From Macrobrachium rosenbergii (Eukaryota > Arthropoda > Malacostraca > Decapoda > Palaemonidae), in the NCBI RefSeq assembly GCF_040412425.1, contig NC_089756.1:2851998-2915997 (forward strand): a DNA stretch of 64,000 bases, read 5' to 3'. Positions 10,471 to 20,463 of this stretch are shown piece by piece. Numbering within the stretch: the first letter of the stretch is position 1; each line of letters starts with the position of its first letter. The notes under the pieces were generated by a model. The model saw only the letters and a program-made list of their open reading frames with translations, made no database searches and was not told where the DNA came from. The position numbers and the translations under genes were made by a program.

Positions 10471-11960
10471 TGACTCATGTATCCTTTTGTCCAACAGGGT
10501 AATCTACAAGAATGCCCCCAAAAGCAAATAAATATCATGGGCTACTCTCAGACTGGTTTGTCATCTCATACATAACTTTTTCAGCTATCATTTATATTTT
10601 TCTTATTTCATTACGTATCGTATGATGCCTTCTCATAGCCTTCATTTCGTAGAAATGCTACAGCAACCTTATATTTTACTATCACAGTAATATAATTTTT
10701 TATCCCTTTTGTAATATATTTTTCAATATATTTTATTGAGAGCAGTGTAGTTGTGTGCAAGGCTGAGACATGCCAAAATCCAGCTCAACGGGTTTCTGTA
10801 GTGAACTGCCCGTTTCATTGCCTCAAAATATAAGAAATTGACATGTAGGCCTAATCTCTCAATGATATTAACATTTGACTTGGCTGCATAAGTCTATGCT
10901 TCATTTCAATTAATGTGGTCTATGTGGGATCGCTTATTTAAGCCAACACCAATTTAAAAATTAAAAAGCAAGATGCTTGCGTATTTAGGCTCCGCTTGAT
11001 AAAAGATCATGAATCAAGATCTTCCCTAATATTATATAACTTAATATCTTTTATCGGAGATATTAATTGCACACTTCAAAACTCTAGGAACTCAAATCTG
11101 TAGTGTCATCATTCATACACGACACTCAACATGACGAGCAGTCATATCCGTACTACAGTAATCATTGGACCTGAATTAACTGGTATGATATCATTCATAT
11201 CAATTCTGGCCAATCACTGGCGTGCAGTGGGCGGGACTTAGCTGCAAAGAGCGGTGGATTCTGCTGTAGTTATCCATCATTGGCTCTGCAGGGTTTTGAC
11301 ACAGTAACCCCACCCCTCCTTTTGCCGAAGGGGACATCCTCCAAAGAGACGTCAGCTATGTAATGGAGAGGTACAGTTCATTTCAAAAATATAAATACTT
11401 AATTTCAGATATATTTTTCATCTCGATTACAGTCATACCCCGAACTTGCAATTGGTTTAGAACCTCACACAAGGTGAATTTACGCATGGTTGCTGGCCTC
11501 TAAAATGCTAACTGCTTATTTCTAGAGTTTAAACACTAAATATATGATCTCAATCATGCTCCAGAAATTATTAAGCTAACAAATGAAATTGAAGTTACTG
11601 TAATCTCATTTAAAAGTTGGCTTAATAGAAATTACTCTTAAAAAGAAATAAATGGTTGACATAAAAATAGAGGATTGGAAAAAATTTCTCTCCTCCTTTA
11701 GCTAGTCTATTTTTAGAAATCTCGACCTTGTTTTAAGAACTTTTGCGACATCTCTTTCTCTTTGTTTGAAATGCTTTCATGAACAGACATTATTTTTTTA
11801 TTTGGTTGATACAGCTCGTAGTAGTTATGTCTCAGTGTTTTAGAATGTATTTGCCACACTAGCGCATTTACAGTTTGTAGACGGTACAGGTAAAATTAGA
11901 TCAATTTAAACTATCTACTGTACAGGTAAAGATGTACAGAGAAATAATAAGTTGTAAAAA
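8761..11960. other. AT-rich unique DNA, no gene seen
   Basis: No open frame or splice-bounded exon could be supported. An (AG)n microsatellite lies at 10439-10467. Inverted copies of 'gctctttgcag.taag.cccgccc' lie near 9445 and 11226-11262 (see findings). Confidence 0.5.
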
Positions 11961-11963
<3 letters not shown>

Positions 11964-11999
<36 letters not shown>

Positions 12000-12569
12000 A
12001 ATTCATGATTTATGAAGGAAAAAGAAAGAGAGAGAGAGAGATATTAGGTGAAATCTTTGACATTGTGGAGCAACGATTGACATATTGGACAGCTTTGCCC
12101 TCACCTCTCTTCAAAGTTCTAAAATTTGTTTTGTTAAAATATGACAATTTACTAATAAAATCTTATGATTTTGTAATTGATTTGATTATTATTATTATTA
12201 TTAATATTTGAAAATTAGTACTTATTATTAGTGTCATTTATTATCATGTAAAATAAACATATACATGTAGCCATAAAAATTCTCTCATCTCTTACTGAGA
12301 TGAGAGAATTTTTACATGTATATGTTTATTTGTTTTGTTGATAAATAAATGATTGACCTAATAATAAGTACTAATTTTCAAATAATAATAATAATAAAAC
12401 TGTAATTACAAAATTTATAAATTTTTATAGTAAATTGTGATATTTTAAACAAACAAATATCATTTCGATCTTTTGTAGAGGCCTTTTGAAGAGAGGAAGT
12501 GAAAACAGATATAAATATATCAATTGTTGCCAAAGTATATCAAAGGTTTCTAGTGCTCTCTCTCTCTCT

Positions 12570-12620
<51 letters not shown>
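11964..12620. repeat. Large palindrome with GA and CT arms
   Basis: An imperfect inverted repeat is centred on 12292-12296: 'tctcatctc', loop ttact, 'gagatgaga'. The arms run outward through 'aaaattct', 'catgtatatgtttatt', 'gtactaattttcaaat', AT-repeats, 'cacaattta' and 'cctctcttcaaa', and end in (GA)n on the left (11964-11995 and 12024-12040) and (CT)n on the right (about 12556-12618). Each arm is about 320 bp. The GA tracts can pair with the CT tracts, so the whole block could fold into one hairpin. It may be a foldback MITE or an inverted duplication. Confidence 0.75.
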
Positions 12621-12622
<2 letters not shown>

Positions 12623-12669
12623 TTCAGCTATGGAAATCTTAGTTATCTTTTGATATCTAACGTAAGACT

Positions 12670-12670
<1 letters not shown>

Positions 12671-12744
<74 letters not shown>
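12671..12744 (+). repeat. (CT)n microsatellite, about 37 units
   Basis: This is an uninterrupted CT dinucleotide run, preceded by another long CT run at about 12556-12618. Confidence 0.97.
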
Positions 12745-12746
<2 letters not shown>

Positions 12747-12769
12747 GTTACTGTCTGTTGTCTCTGTCT

Positions 12770-13330
12770 CTGTAATAATTGATAAGTAATTTCACCTCTC
12801 TTAGCCCTTTCCTGCCCAATTAGCCCGGCATAATGCATAATAACCCCCTACCCCTTCTTGTCTGACTGGCGTATTATAAGTAAATTTACCGACATTTTTA
12901 AGTATCGTAGTAAGAAATTAGAATTTTTATTTTCATTGCAGTTGGTGGTTTTTCATAGGTTAAACATATACTGTGGACCGTGTAACTGACATCGTCATGA
13001 GCAAGCAGTCCCTATCCTGCGTGTAATTCTGTAGTAATTTCCACAATGATCAGCTACAGTCCTGCCCACGTTTCTCTGTATCAAAATTTTTATAAAATGT
13101 AGGATTACATTATTAAACACTCTGTTTGGTATCCTCTATTTTCTATAAATTTTTAGTTCCTCTACTGTGCATGCGCAATTCCATGGCGTGGCCAAATTCT
13201 CCTGTCAGCTGATGCACCCCGCCCAGGCCTGGCAGGCCACGCTGCCAGAGACCATGCGTGCGAGGCTGGGTAAACACGTGTGGCTGTTTACATAAAAGCG
13301 GCGTCAATGAGAACAGTTTCCAACATGCTT
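12770..13330. other. Non-coding DNA with a GC-rich patch, no gene seen
   Basis: A GC-rich patch at about 13160-13310 (for example 'gcccaggcctggcaggcca') stands out from its AT-rich surroundings. No gene, tRNA or clear promoter is recognisable. Confidence 0.45.
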
Positions 13331-13409
13331 CATAAAAGTTTTGCGGTAAAACTATGGAAATTTGTTAGTGCATCACGTAAGACGTCTGGATTTTAGGCAG
13401 GGCTCTGAA

Positions 13410-15300
13410 TCTCATTTTCATTATCCTTATATATCGATATTTGAAATTTGTTGGCTTTCTCATAAAAAATAATTTCATTCTTAACGTATAGCTTTTGGCT
13501 TCTGACGATAATGTTGATATGGTATTATTTTTCATTCAGGCAACTATAACGTCAAATGAAACTATTGCTCTTACCAAAGCCATTTTTTCTTGACTCTCGC
13601 TTTATTCCTCAACCTTTCCTCTACATTTTGTATATTTACAAAGTGATTTCATGAAAAATCGAGTGAGCTCTTCAAAAATGTCTAGCGATAATTCTCACGT
13701 ATGCATGGCGCGGCGCTCTGTTTCTTACCCACTTTTCTATCAATTTTTCACCAACTGGGCTGATTCGTTTTCATTGTTTTATATGTCGATATTTGAGAAT
13801 TTTCTTGGCTTTCTCATATAAGTAATTCATTCGCCTAACTATTATAGTTTTGAACTCTGAACAATAATGTTGACAACGGTAGCTTTTTTCGTTGATCAAT
13901 TATAACGTCAAAATGAAACTGTTGCCGTTACCAAGCCATTTTCTTGACTTTCCTTATTCTTCAACTTTTCCTCTACTTTTTCGTATATTTACAAAGTAAT
14001 TTCTATGAAAAATAACGAGGATATAGGGCTCTTCAAAAAAAATATTTTTCTAAGCGATAATTCTCACCATGCGCGGGCAGGCGCTCTGTTTCTCACCCTC
14101 TTTTCTATCAATTTTTTCACCAACTGGACTTATTCGTTTTCCATTTTTATATGTGTAATATTTAGAATTTTATTGGCTTTCTCATAAAAAATTATTCATT
14201 AAGCTAACTGTTATAGCTTTTGCAGGCTCTGACGATAATATTGACATGGTAACATTTTTCGTTTCAATCAAATTATAACGTCAAAATGAAACTGTTGCCG
14301 GTACCAAAGCCATTTTTATTGACTCTCACTTTATTCTACATCTTTTCCTCTACATTTTAGTATATTTACAAAGTAATTTCTATGAAAAATAACCGAGATA
14401 GGGCTCTTCAAAAAAAACTTTTTTCTAGCGATAATTCTCACCATAGGCCGGGCAAATCACTCTGTTTCTTACCCTCTTTTCTATAAATTGTTTCACCAAC
14501 TGGACTTATTCGTTTTTCATTGTTTTTATATATCAATATTTAGAGAATTTTGTTATTTCTCGCAAAAAATAATCCATTAGCCTAACTGTTATAGCTTTGA
14601 GCTACGACGATAATGTTGACTACGGTAACATTTTTTTCGTTTCAATCAATTTATAACGTCAAAATGAAACTGTGCCATTACCAAAGCCATTTCTTGACTC
14701 TCACTTTATTCTACATCTTTTCCTCTGTTTTCGTATATTTACAAAGTAATTTCTATGAAAATAACAGAATAGGGCTCTTCAAGCTTTTTCTAGCGATAAT
14801 TCTCACATGCGGGCAAATCGCTCTGTTTCTTCCCTCTTTTCTATAAATTTTTTCACCAACTGGACTTATTCGTTTTTCATTGTTTTATATCATATTTAGA
14901 AATTTTGTTGGCTTCCTCATAAAAATAATCCATTCCTCTAACTATTATAGCTTTGAAGACTCTGACGATAATGTTGACAAGCGGTAACATTTTTTTCGTT
15001 TTCAATCAATTTATAACGTCAAATGAAACTGTTGCCGTTACAAAGCCATTTCTTGACTCTCATTATTCTTCAACATTTCCTCTACATTTCGTATATTTAC
15101 AAAGTAATTTCTGAAATAACGGTAGGGCTCTTTAAAATCTTTTTCTAGCGATAATTCTCACCATACGCGGGCAGAGCGCTCTGTTTCTTGCCCTTTTTTC
15201 TATCAATTTTTTCACCAGCTGGACTTATTCGTTTTCCATTCTTTTATATATCGATATTTAGAGAATTGTATTGGCTTTCTCATCAAAAATAATTCATTAA
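13410..15300. repeat. Satellite-like tandem array, unit about 360 bp, five copies
   Basis: The landmark 'gacgataatgttgac' recurs near 13507, 13861, 14231, 14606 and 14963, giving spacings of about 354-375 bp. Each unit contains 'tataacgtcaaaatgaaac', 'ttgactctcactttattc', 'tttacaaagtaatttc', 'tctagcgataattctcac' and 'ttttcaccaactggactt'. Copies differ by many small indels. Frames within it do not persist from unit to unit, so it is not coding. Confidence 0.85.
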
Positions 15301-16135
15301 GCCTGACATTCATATTTTGGGTTCGAACGAAAATATGAAAATAAGTAGATTTTTTTTTTTCGTGAAATAACTCACATTTTTGTATTTGGGGGCTGGGACT
15401 CTTATTCTGGCTATTCACCATAAAATATAAACATTTAGAAAAAAGGACAGCCAAAATAGACATTTGGCATAAATTTCTCATTTTGCAATTTTCAGAAATA
15501 TTTTTACTTTGTCAGTCCCAGGAACACATCGGGGCTCATGTGCCCTCAGTGATGTGATAACTATGCAGATATAGAAAGTTCAAGTAAAGGACCCTTATCT
15601 CTCACCTCTCCTCTAAAATGTCATGTGTCTGAAAAATGCTGACAGTTATTTGGCAATGAAAGAAGTTTGCATGTCTGTGAATTGGCTGCTTGAATCGTGG
15701 AAGATTGAGGGTATTACTGTATGTAAATTGCCCTCCCTGCCTCCCACATTCCAGAGTGGACAGATGTAGACTGACCCATTTCACGGGTGGTCGCCTATTG
15801 GTTCCCTGGTAGTGGTGGGGGAAGTAGATGGATAGACTACGGATATTCATAAGGAAAGCTGAGTTTTCTTGTTTTTGTTTTCAATCTGTCAAACTACGCT
15901 GGCACAGAAGTAGAAGCTGAGAGATAACTGTTTAAAAGTGAATCTTAAATTAAGTATTTATATTTTTAACTTGTCATAATTAACTCTAATTTTCATATTA
16001 TAAAGGTTTTTCTCAAACTGATTAATATATGCAATATAAAAAGAAAGATCTGAGTGATATATTTCATATAAGTGGTGCAATATATAATAGAGTAATTGTA
16101 CTATACTATTTACAATACACAGTAAATACACATAG
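15301..16135. other. Non-coding DNA, no gene seen
   Basis: A T-rich tract lies at about 15347-15360. Short frames on both strands lack family resemblance or splice context. Confidence 0.45.
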
Positions 16136-16137
16136 TA

Positions 16138-16379
16138 CAGGCAGTCCCCGGTTAATGGCAGGCTCGGTTAACAGTGATCCGGTTGTATGGCGCTTGTTTA
16201 GCGACGAAAATCGGCAATTTTCGGCACCGAAAATTGCCGATTTCTGCTTATTGGTGCCGATAATTGGGTAGTGGCGCCGATACATACCTAACAGAGGCAC
16301 CGATAACCGAAAATCGGCGCTTTTCGGTTATCATCACACCTTCAGAAACGGAACCCTGCCGATAACTGGGGACTGCCTG
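16138..16379. mobile_element. TA-flanked MITE 'CAGGCAGTCCCC', copy 1
   Basis: The inverted termini are CAGGCAGTCCCCGGTTA and TAACTGGGGACTGCCTG, with TA on both sides (16136-16137 and 16380-16381). The interior contains self-complementary 'ccgaaaatcggc' and 'ggcaattttcggcacc' words. A TA target and CAG...CTG ends suggest mobilisation by a Tc1/mariner or pogo/Tigger transposase. It is too short to encode one. Confidence 0.85.
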
Positions 16380-16767
16380 TAAGCAATATCCTCTTATAGG
16401 AACTTGAAAGATTTTCTTTAGCATATCCTGTCTAATAATTTGTATGCCACTGTACACACCATTTTTAATAACAGGTTTATATAAATGTAAAAAATTTCTG
16501 TACGTGTAACCAATGATATCAGCTACATCATTACATAGAAATGTGTTAGTGAATGCTCAATTGATTTAGATATTCTTTGTTTTAGATTTATTAAATAATG
16601 AATTGGACTAATAGTTATAGTATTGGTCTCTGTAGTAAATAAATTAAAGAATAACCACCTGTAGACTTTAATGTATGTAACCAAAAGTTTTTATCAATGA
16701 AGTAATTTTATTGCAAGTATGTTTCACGAGTAAATCAATAATATTAGCTCCAATTTTCTTTTCATAG

Positions 16768-16863
16768 GTTGACTGGAATAGAGTTAATAAAGATTTAGAA
16801 AAGAACGCTAAGAGGTTAAAACGTGAAGTTGAATCTAATGTCAATTCTGGAGCCGCTGATGAG
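16768..16863 (+). CDS. FUNDC1: FUN14-domain protein (FUNDC1-like), single internal exon
   Basis: FUNDC1 is an outer mitochondrial membrane protein that recruits LC3 during mitophagy. The exon is bounded by acceptor 'cttttcatag|gtt' and donor 'gag|gtttgt' and is exactly 96 bp (phase 0 in and out). It encodes 32 residues beginning 'VDWNRVNKDLEKNAKRLK'. This matches the conserved stretch of FUN14 proteins after the second membrane segment, 'vdW.rv.kD...ak..l', which is rich in Lys and Glu and sits before the last membrane-associated segment. No neighbouring FUNDC1 exons were found within the window, so introns must be long. The alternative is a coincidental open stretch, but the paired splice sites and the motif argue against it. 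Confidence 0.6.
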
Positions 16864-17958
16864 GTTTGTGCTTGCTAAGTTTTTGTGTTTCACTGTATAC
16901 AGGATAGGTTATGAAATGCACCCTACCCACTTTCTTAAAGCCTCATCCCCATAGACATTTTAGAACTGCTGCTTCATCTACAGGTGATTGATTTTCATTT
17001 TATGTTGTGTGTTACTACCAGTTGTAAGAAATGGAATCATGAATTTCCCTTAACGCACATCTGTACTTACATTAGTCTAATCTGCTGCAGTAATGGCCCA
17101 GGCATCATGAAGACGTATTCATCTGGGTCCCTTCGTGCCTCCTTGATGGAAACTGGTGTTTGTCTACATGTCTGAGTGTTTGAATAATACCTGCAGTTCT
17201 GTTTTCCCATAAAATTTTTGTGCTCCCTGCGTCAAGAGTAACTTGGAATGCTATCCAACCTCTCTAACTATTACTTACAATTATAGAATTTAGGACTTTC
17301 TCCCAATTTTACTTTCAGATATGTACCTCATTTTATTTATTTTTGGGTCTCTTTATCTTGCTGTCCAACCACTTCAACTTCCTCTTTTCACCGTCTTATG
17401 TGCTGAATGGCCAAAAGTGCCCCAGTGTTAGGCTTGATAGCCTGAACCTCATAAAATCATATCAAACTCCAGCAGTAATCCTTGCATTACACTCTTTTGT
17501 TGAACATTTGGTAGTAGTAATTACCTTCACATTTTTTTAAATGAATCTTACCTCTATTATTGTAGCTATACTCCCTGTGTCAGCAGGATGATGACACTGT
17601 GCAAAGACTTAAGATTAATACTAGTATCATTTACTATAGACCCATCCCCTTTGGGATTAATAGTATCATTTACTCTACACTGTCTATGAGCCCATCCCCA
17701 GGTGAACACAGTTTCAAACCTTTTTTTTTATGTTTTCCTCATTATTCTTGGTTGTATGAGGACATTTTGGAAAGAAGGATGTTAGCTGTCTTGTTGCCGA
17801 ATTGAATTTTGTTGGACATTGGTTTTGGATTATTTTGGTTTTGTCTCTTATATAGAATGTCTTTTAAGGAAGAGAACAACAAAATCTGCAATTTGATAGG
17901 TAAGGTTCAATAATATTTATATTCCTCAGCTCATGACTGTCATGACTCTTGCAGATAG
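16864..17958. other. Intron-like DNA, no gene seen
   Basis: No second FUN14-like exon was found here. The short frames lack splice context or recognisable motifs. Confidence 0.45.
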
Positions 17959-18140
17959 TACAGAAGAAAGGATTGCACATTTGGCAATCAACGTGATCAC
18001 TATATTAGCTGGTCAGATGAAACCATCAATGCATGTTTTAAGTATAGGGAGAGGAGAGAAGCAGATAAGATTAGGAAAAGAATGAGAAGGGACTCTCTGA
18101 AACCTAGTGTAGGTGGTGATGATGAATTAAGAGTTATCAG
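17959..18140 (+). other. Unrecognised open stretch with splice-like edges
   Basis: An open reading of about 60 codons follows 'cttgcagatag' and ends at 'atcag|gtgctc'. The product is strongly charged, for example 'HYISWSDETINACFKYRERR' followed by a basic 'KIRKRMRRD' stretch. I do not recognise the family. It could be a host exon, but the donor is weak (gtgctc), and a transposon remnant is equally possible. Confidence 0.25.
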
Positions 18141-18533
18141 GTGCTCTTGATCCCTGTCAGACAGTAGCTCCTACCTCTTGCTTTGTGTGTGTCATCTTAT
18201 ATCTGAGTTGTTATTCCCCTCTCTAAGCTCCAAGATGAGGTTTGGTAAGCTAGAATCTAAAGTAGTGTGTCTTAGGGCTACTTTTGAGAAATTCATGGAA
18301 TTTACCACATCAACAATTCTTCATTACCCACCCCATATTAATTAGCCTTTTTGGTTTGTTCCGTTGCAGCAAAGGAGGAACCAACGCCTGCCCTTCCAGG
18401 GTACTCTAGTAGGCTGAGCTGGCCCGTCGGCACGAGATACTTCTTAGCTCGTCATCCTTCGGACCTTATCGGATCAGCCGGTTCGCCACACCTTTATTTC
18501 CTCCATACATGAGATCGACGGACCGAGACAGTA

Positions 18534-18829
18534 CAGGCAGTCGCGGTTAACAGCGGCCTTGGTTAACAGCGATCCGGTTTCATGGGCTTGTCTATCGACA
18601 AAATTGGCAATTTTGGCTGAAAATGCTGATTTCCACTTCTCGGCGCCAATAATTGGGTATTGCGCGCGATACATACCTAACAGAGCACTGATAACCAAAA
18701 TCGGCTTTTTGCGCAATGTAATCAGCGCTTTTTGGCGCGTCTCTGAAAATCGCTGATTTTCGGTTAGCGGCGATTTTCGGTTATCATCACACCCTCAGAA
18801 ACAGAACCCCGATAACCTGGGACTGCCTG
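18534..18829. mobile_element. TA-flanked MITE 'CAGGCAGTCCCC', copy 2
   Basis: The ends are CAGGCAGTCGCGGTTAA and 'ataacctgggactgcctg', with TA at 18532-18533 and 18830-18831. It belongs to the same family and lies in the same orientation as 16138-16379. It is about 55 bp longer because of an extra 'aaaatcgctgattttcggtt' segment near the right end. Confidence 0.85.
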
Positions 18830-18834
18830 TACGG

Positions 18835-19036
18835 ACCTGACGGGCGATCAAAGTACTCTCAACATGTCTCATCACCAAAAGCAACAATTGATACGGTGAG
18901 TGTTTAACTAGATAGGTATCCTAGCAAGAGTACTGACCTGACTGTCGATCAAAGGACTCTCTTAACGTCTCTTCACTGAAACCATTGATTGATATGGTGA
19001 GTGTTTGGCTAAGTGGATATCTTATGCAGAGCAGAT
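18835..19036 (+). repeat. Two-unit tandem repeat, about 101 bp
   Basis: 'acctgacgggcgatcaaag...ggtgagtgttt' (18835-) is repeated as 'acctgactgtcgatcaaag...ggtgagtgttt' (18936-). It has no coding potential. Confidence 0.7.
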
Positions 19037-19150
19037 TGGTGAGCTACCATCTCTGCGGTTGTCAAGGGCGTGCAATAGAATTGATCCCCCTCCTCTAAAT
19101 TTTGTTAATCGGGCTAATTCAGGTGTTCAGGAGTGTATTGCAATATGAAG

Positions 19151-19454
19151 TTTTCATAGTAAAACTAATATTGTAATACTTACCTGAAACCTGAAGATTC
19201 CCACCCTCCTTTCCCACATCAATTTTGACCTTTGAATAAAGCAATTGACGAAAATGGGGCGTGTCGGGCGCACACCTGTGTCAGTGCTGCCAACCGCTTG
19301 TTATGGTAGCTCAAGTGACAAGATTTACCTGCAGCTGGTAACGCTGGCTGTTAAAGTTCCTACCATGGTGGGAATGCAATTGAGAGTTGTTCATTAGTGG
19401 GATTATACACCTAGGTGTCTGTAAGTATTACAATATTAGTTTTATATTATGAAA
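19151..19454. repeat. Inverted-repeat element, DIRS-end-like or MITE
   Basis: The left arm 'actaatattgtaatacttac' and right arm 'gtaagtattacaatattagt' are perfect complements, and the match extends outward to 'tttcata' and 'tatgaaa'. Inside lies a second inverted pair, 'attcccacc' and 'ggtgggaat'. This is the layout of a DIRS 3' end (complementary region, terminal repeat, terminus), but it would equally suit a solo MITE. No coding sequence of a matching element adjoins it. Confidence 0.55.
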
Positions 19455-19687
19455 CTTACATTTATAAACAATCATCCACCTCCTTCCACTTAGAGCTAAT
19501 AGATTGTTTGAGCCACTGAACATAGATACTGTACTGAAGTATCTTCAACAGCAAAGCACACCCCCATTGACCATGAATAAAGTAAGGATGTGCACACTGT
19601 TGAAATATTTATCAAAAAGTTCCCTCATATACCCAGAACACCATAGATAAAAAAACCATAGATCATAGAAGACAAAACGTTTATATT

Positions 19688-20096
19688 ACACGCATTTATA
19701 CAGATGGATCTAAATCACAACATGGAGAGATATGCAGCTATATCCCAGAAGAAGTCATATCAGTCATCTTTACCGAGTAATGCCTCAGTTTTCACAGCAG
19801 TTATGTGTACTGCAGAAGCCATCAAAATTTTAAAGCAGATATCATTCAATACTTTTGTTATTTTTAGCTTACTCAAGAAGCACTATGAAAAGCTGTCTCA
19901 ATGTTACTACTCAAAAATAATATTGTACAGGAAATTAAATATGAACTCCATAAATTGTATATCACTGTAATGGAAAAATATTGAAATATGTTGATCCCTG
20001 CCCATGTAGGGGATTAAGGGAAATGAAGAAGCTGATAAAGCAGCTAAAGAAGCAGTCCACATGGCAAGAGCAAAACGTAAAAGCCTTGTGAGGTTC
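19688..20096 (+). pseudogene. LINE RNase H domain, 5' fragment
   Basis: This is a relic of a non-LTR retrotransposon of the jockey/I-like type that carries its own RNase H. It opens with 'RIYTDGSKSQHG', the RNase H metal-binding Asp motif, and continues 'SNASVFTA' with a downstream 'AIKILKQISFNTFVIFS'. After frameshifts it reads 'IPAHVG' and 'IKGNEEADKAAKEAVH', the conserved C-terminal RNase H block. It ends abruptly at 20096, where the gypsy LTR begins, and the same LINE resumes at about 26560. Confidence 0.7.
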
Positions 20097-20413
20097 AAGA
20101 AATGTCAGAAGGAAAGACTGATCCTTTATTGTTCTTGACAGGTGTTTTATATCAGGAAAAAGCTGGCAACCTGGAGGCACCCGCTGCATCTATACAGAGG
20201 TTGTATTTGTTAACAGGCATAAAAGACATACATAATGTATTATAGAACATGTAAAGGCAGATATATATATCGGGGGACAGGCCGTGACAATGATGCATAC
20301 AATGAGAGACATAAAGAATCTGAAATAATAACAAGTAACATATAGGACGTGGATTAATGTAATGCATGGAGAGCTTAAACACAAGAATGGAGAGGTGATT
20401 TGATGCCCTTACA
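20097..20413 (-). repeat. Gypsy 3' LTR
   Basis: The 317-bp LTR has TG...CA ends on the minus strand. It aligns with the outer parts of 24146-26560: 'gtgaggttcaagaaatgtc', 'gactgatcctttatt', then 'ggcataaaagacatacat', 'gaatctgaaataataacaag' and 'acataagaatgg'-like words in order. It carries no insertion and therefore shows the empty target site of the element in the other LTR. Confidence 0.8.
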
Positions 20414-20463
20414 AATACTTCCTCCCCAAGACACTAATTAGAGGAGCAACGGCTGATGAAACA

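Noticed and set aside
11960..12211. Frame starting with repeated Glu-Arg
   Set aside because: Translation of a GA microsatellite; not a gene.
14613..14846. 77-codon hydrophobic frame
   Set aside because: Inside the 360-bp satellite and not conserved between units.
18360..18530. GC-richer stretch considered as a structured RNA gene
   Set aside because: No cloverleaf, promoter boxes or known RNA core could be made out.
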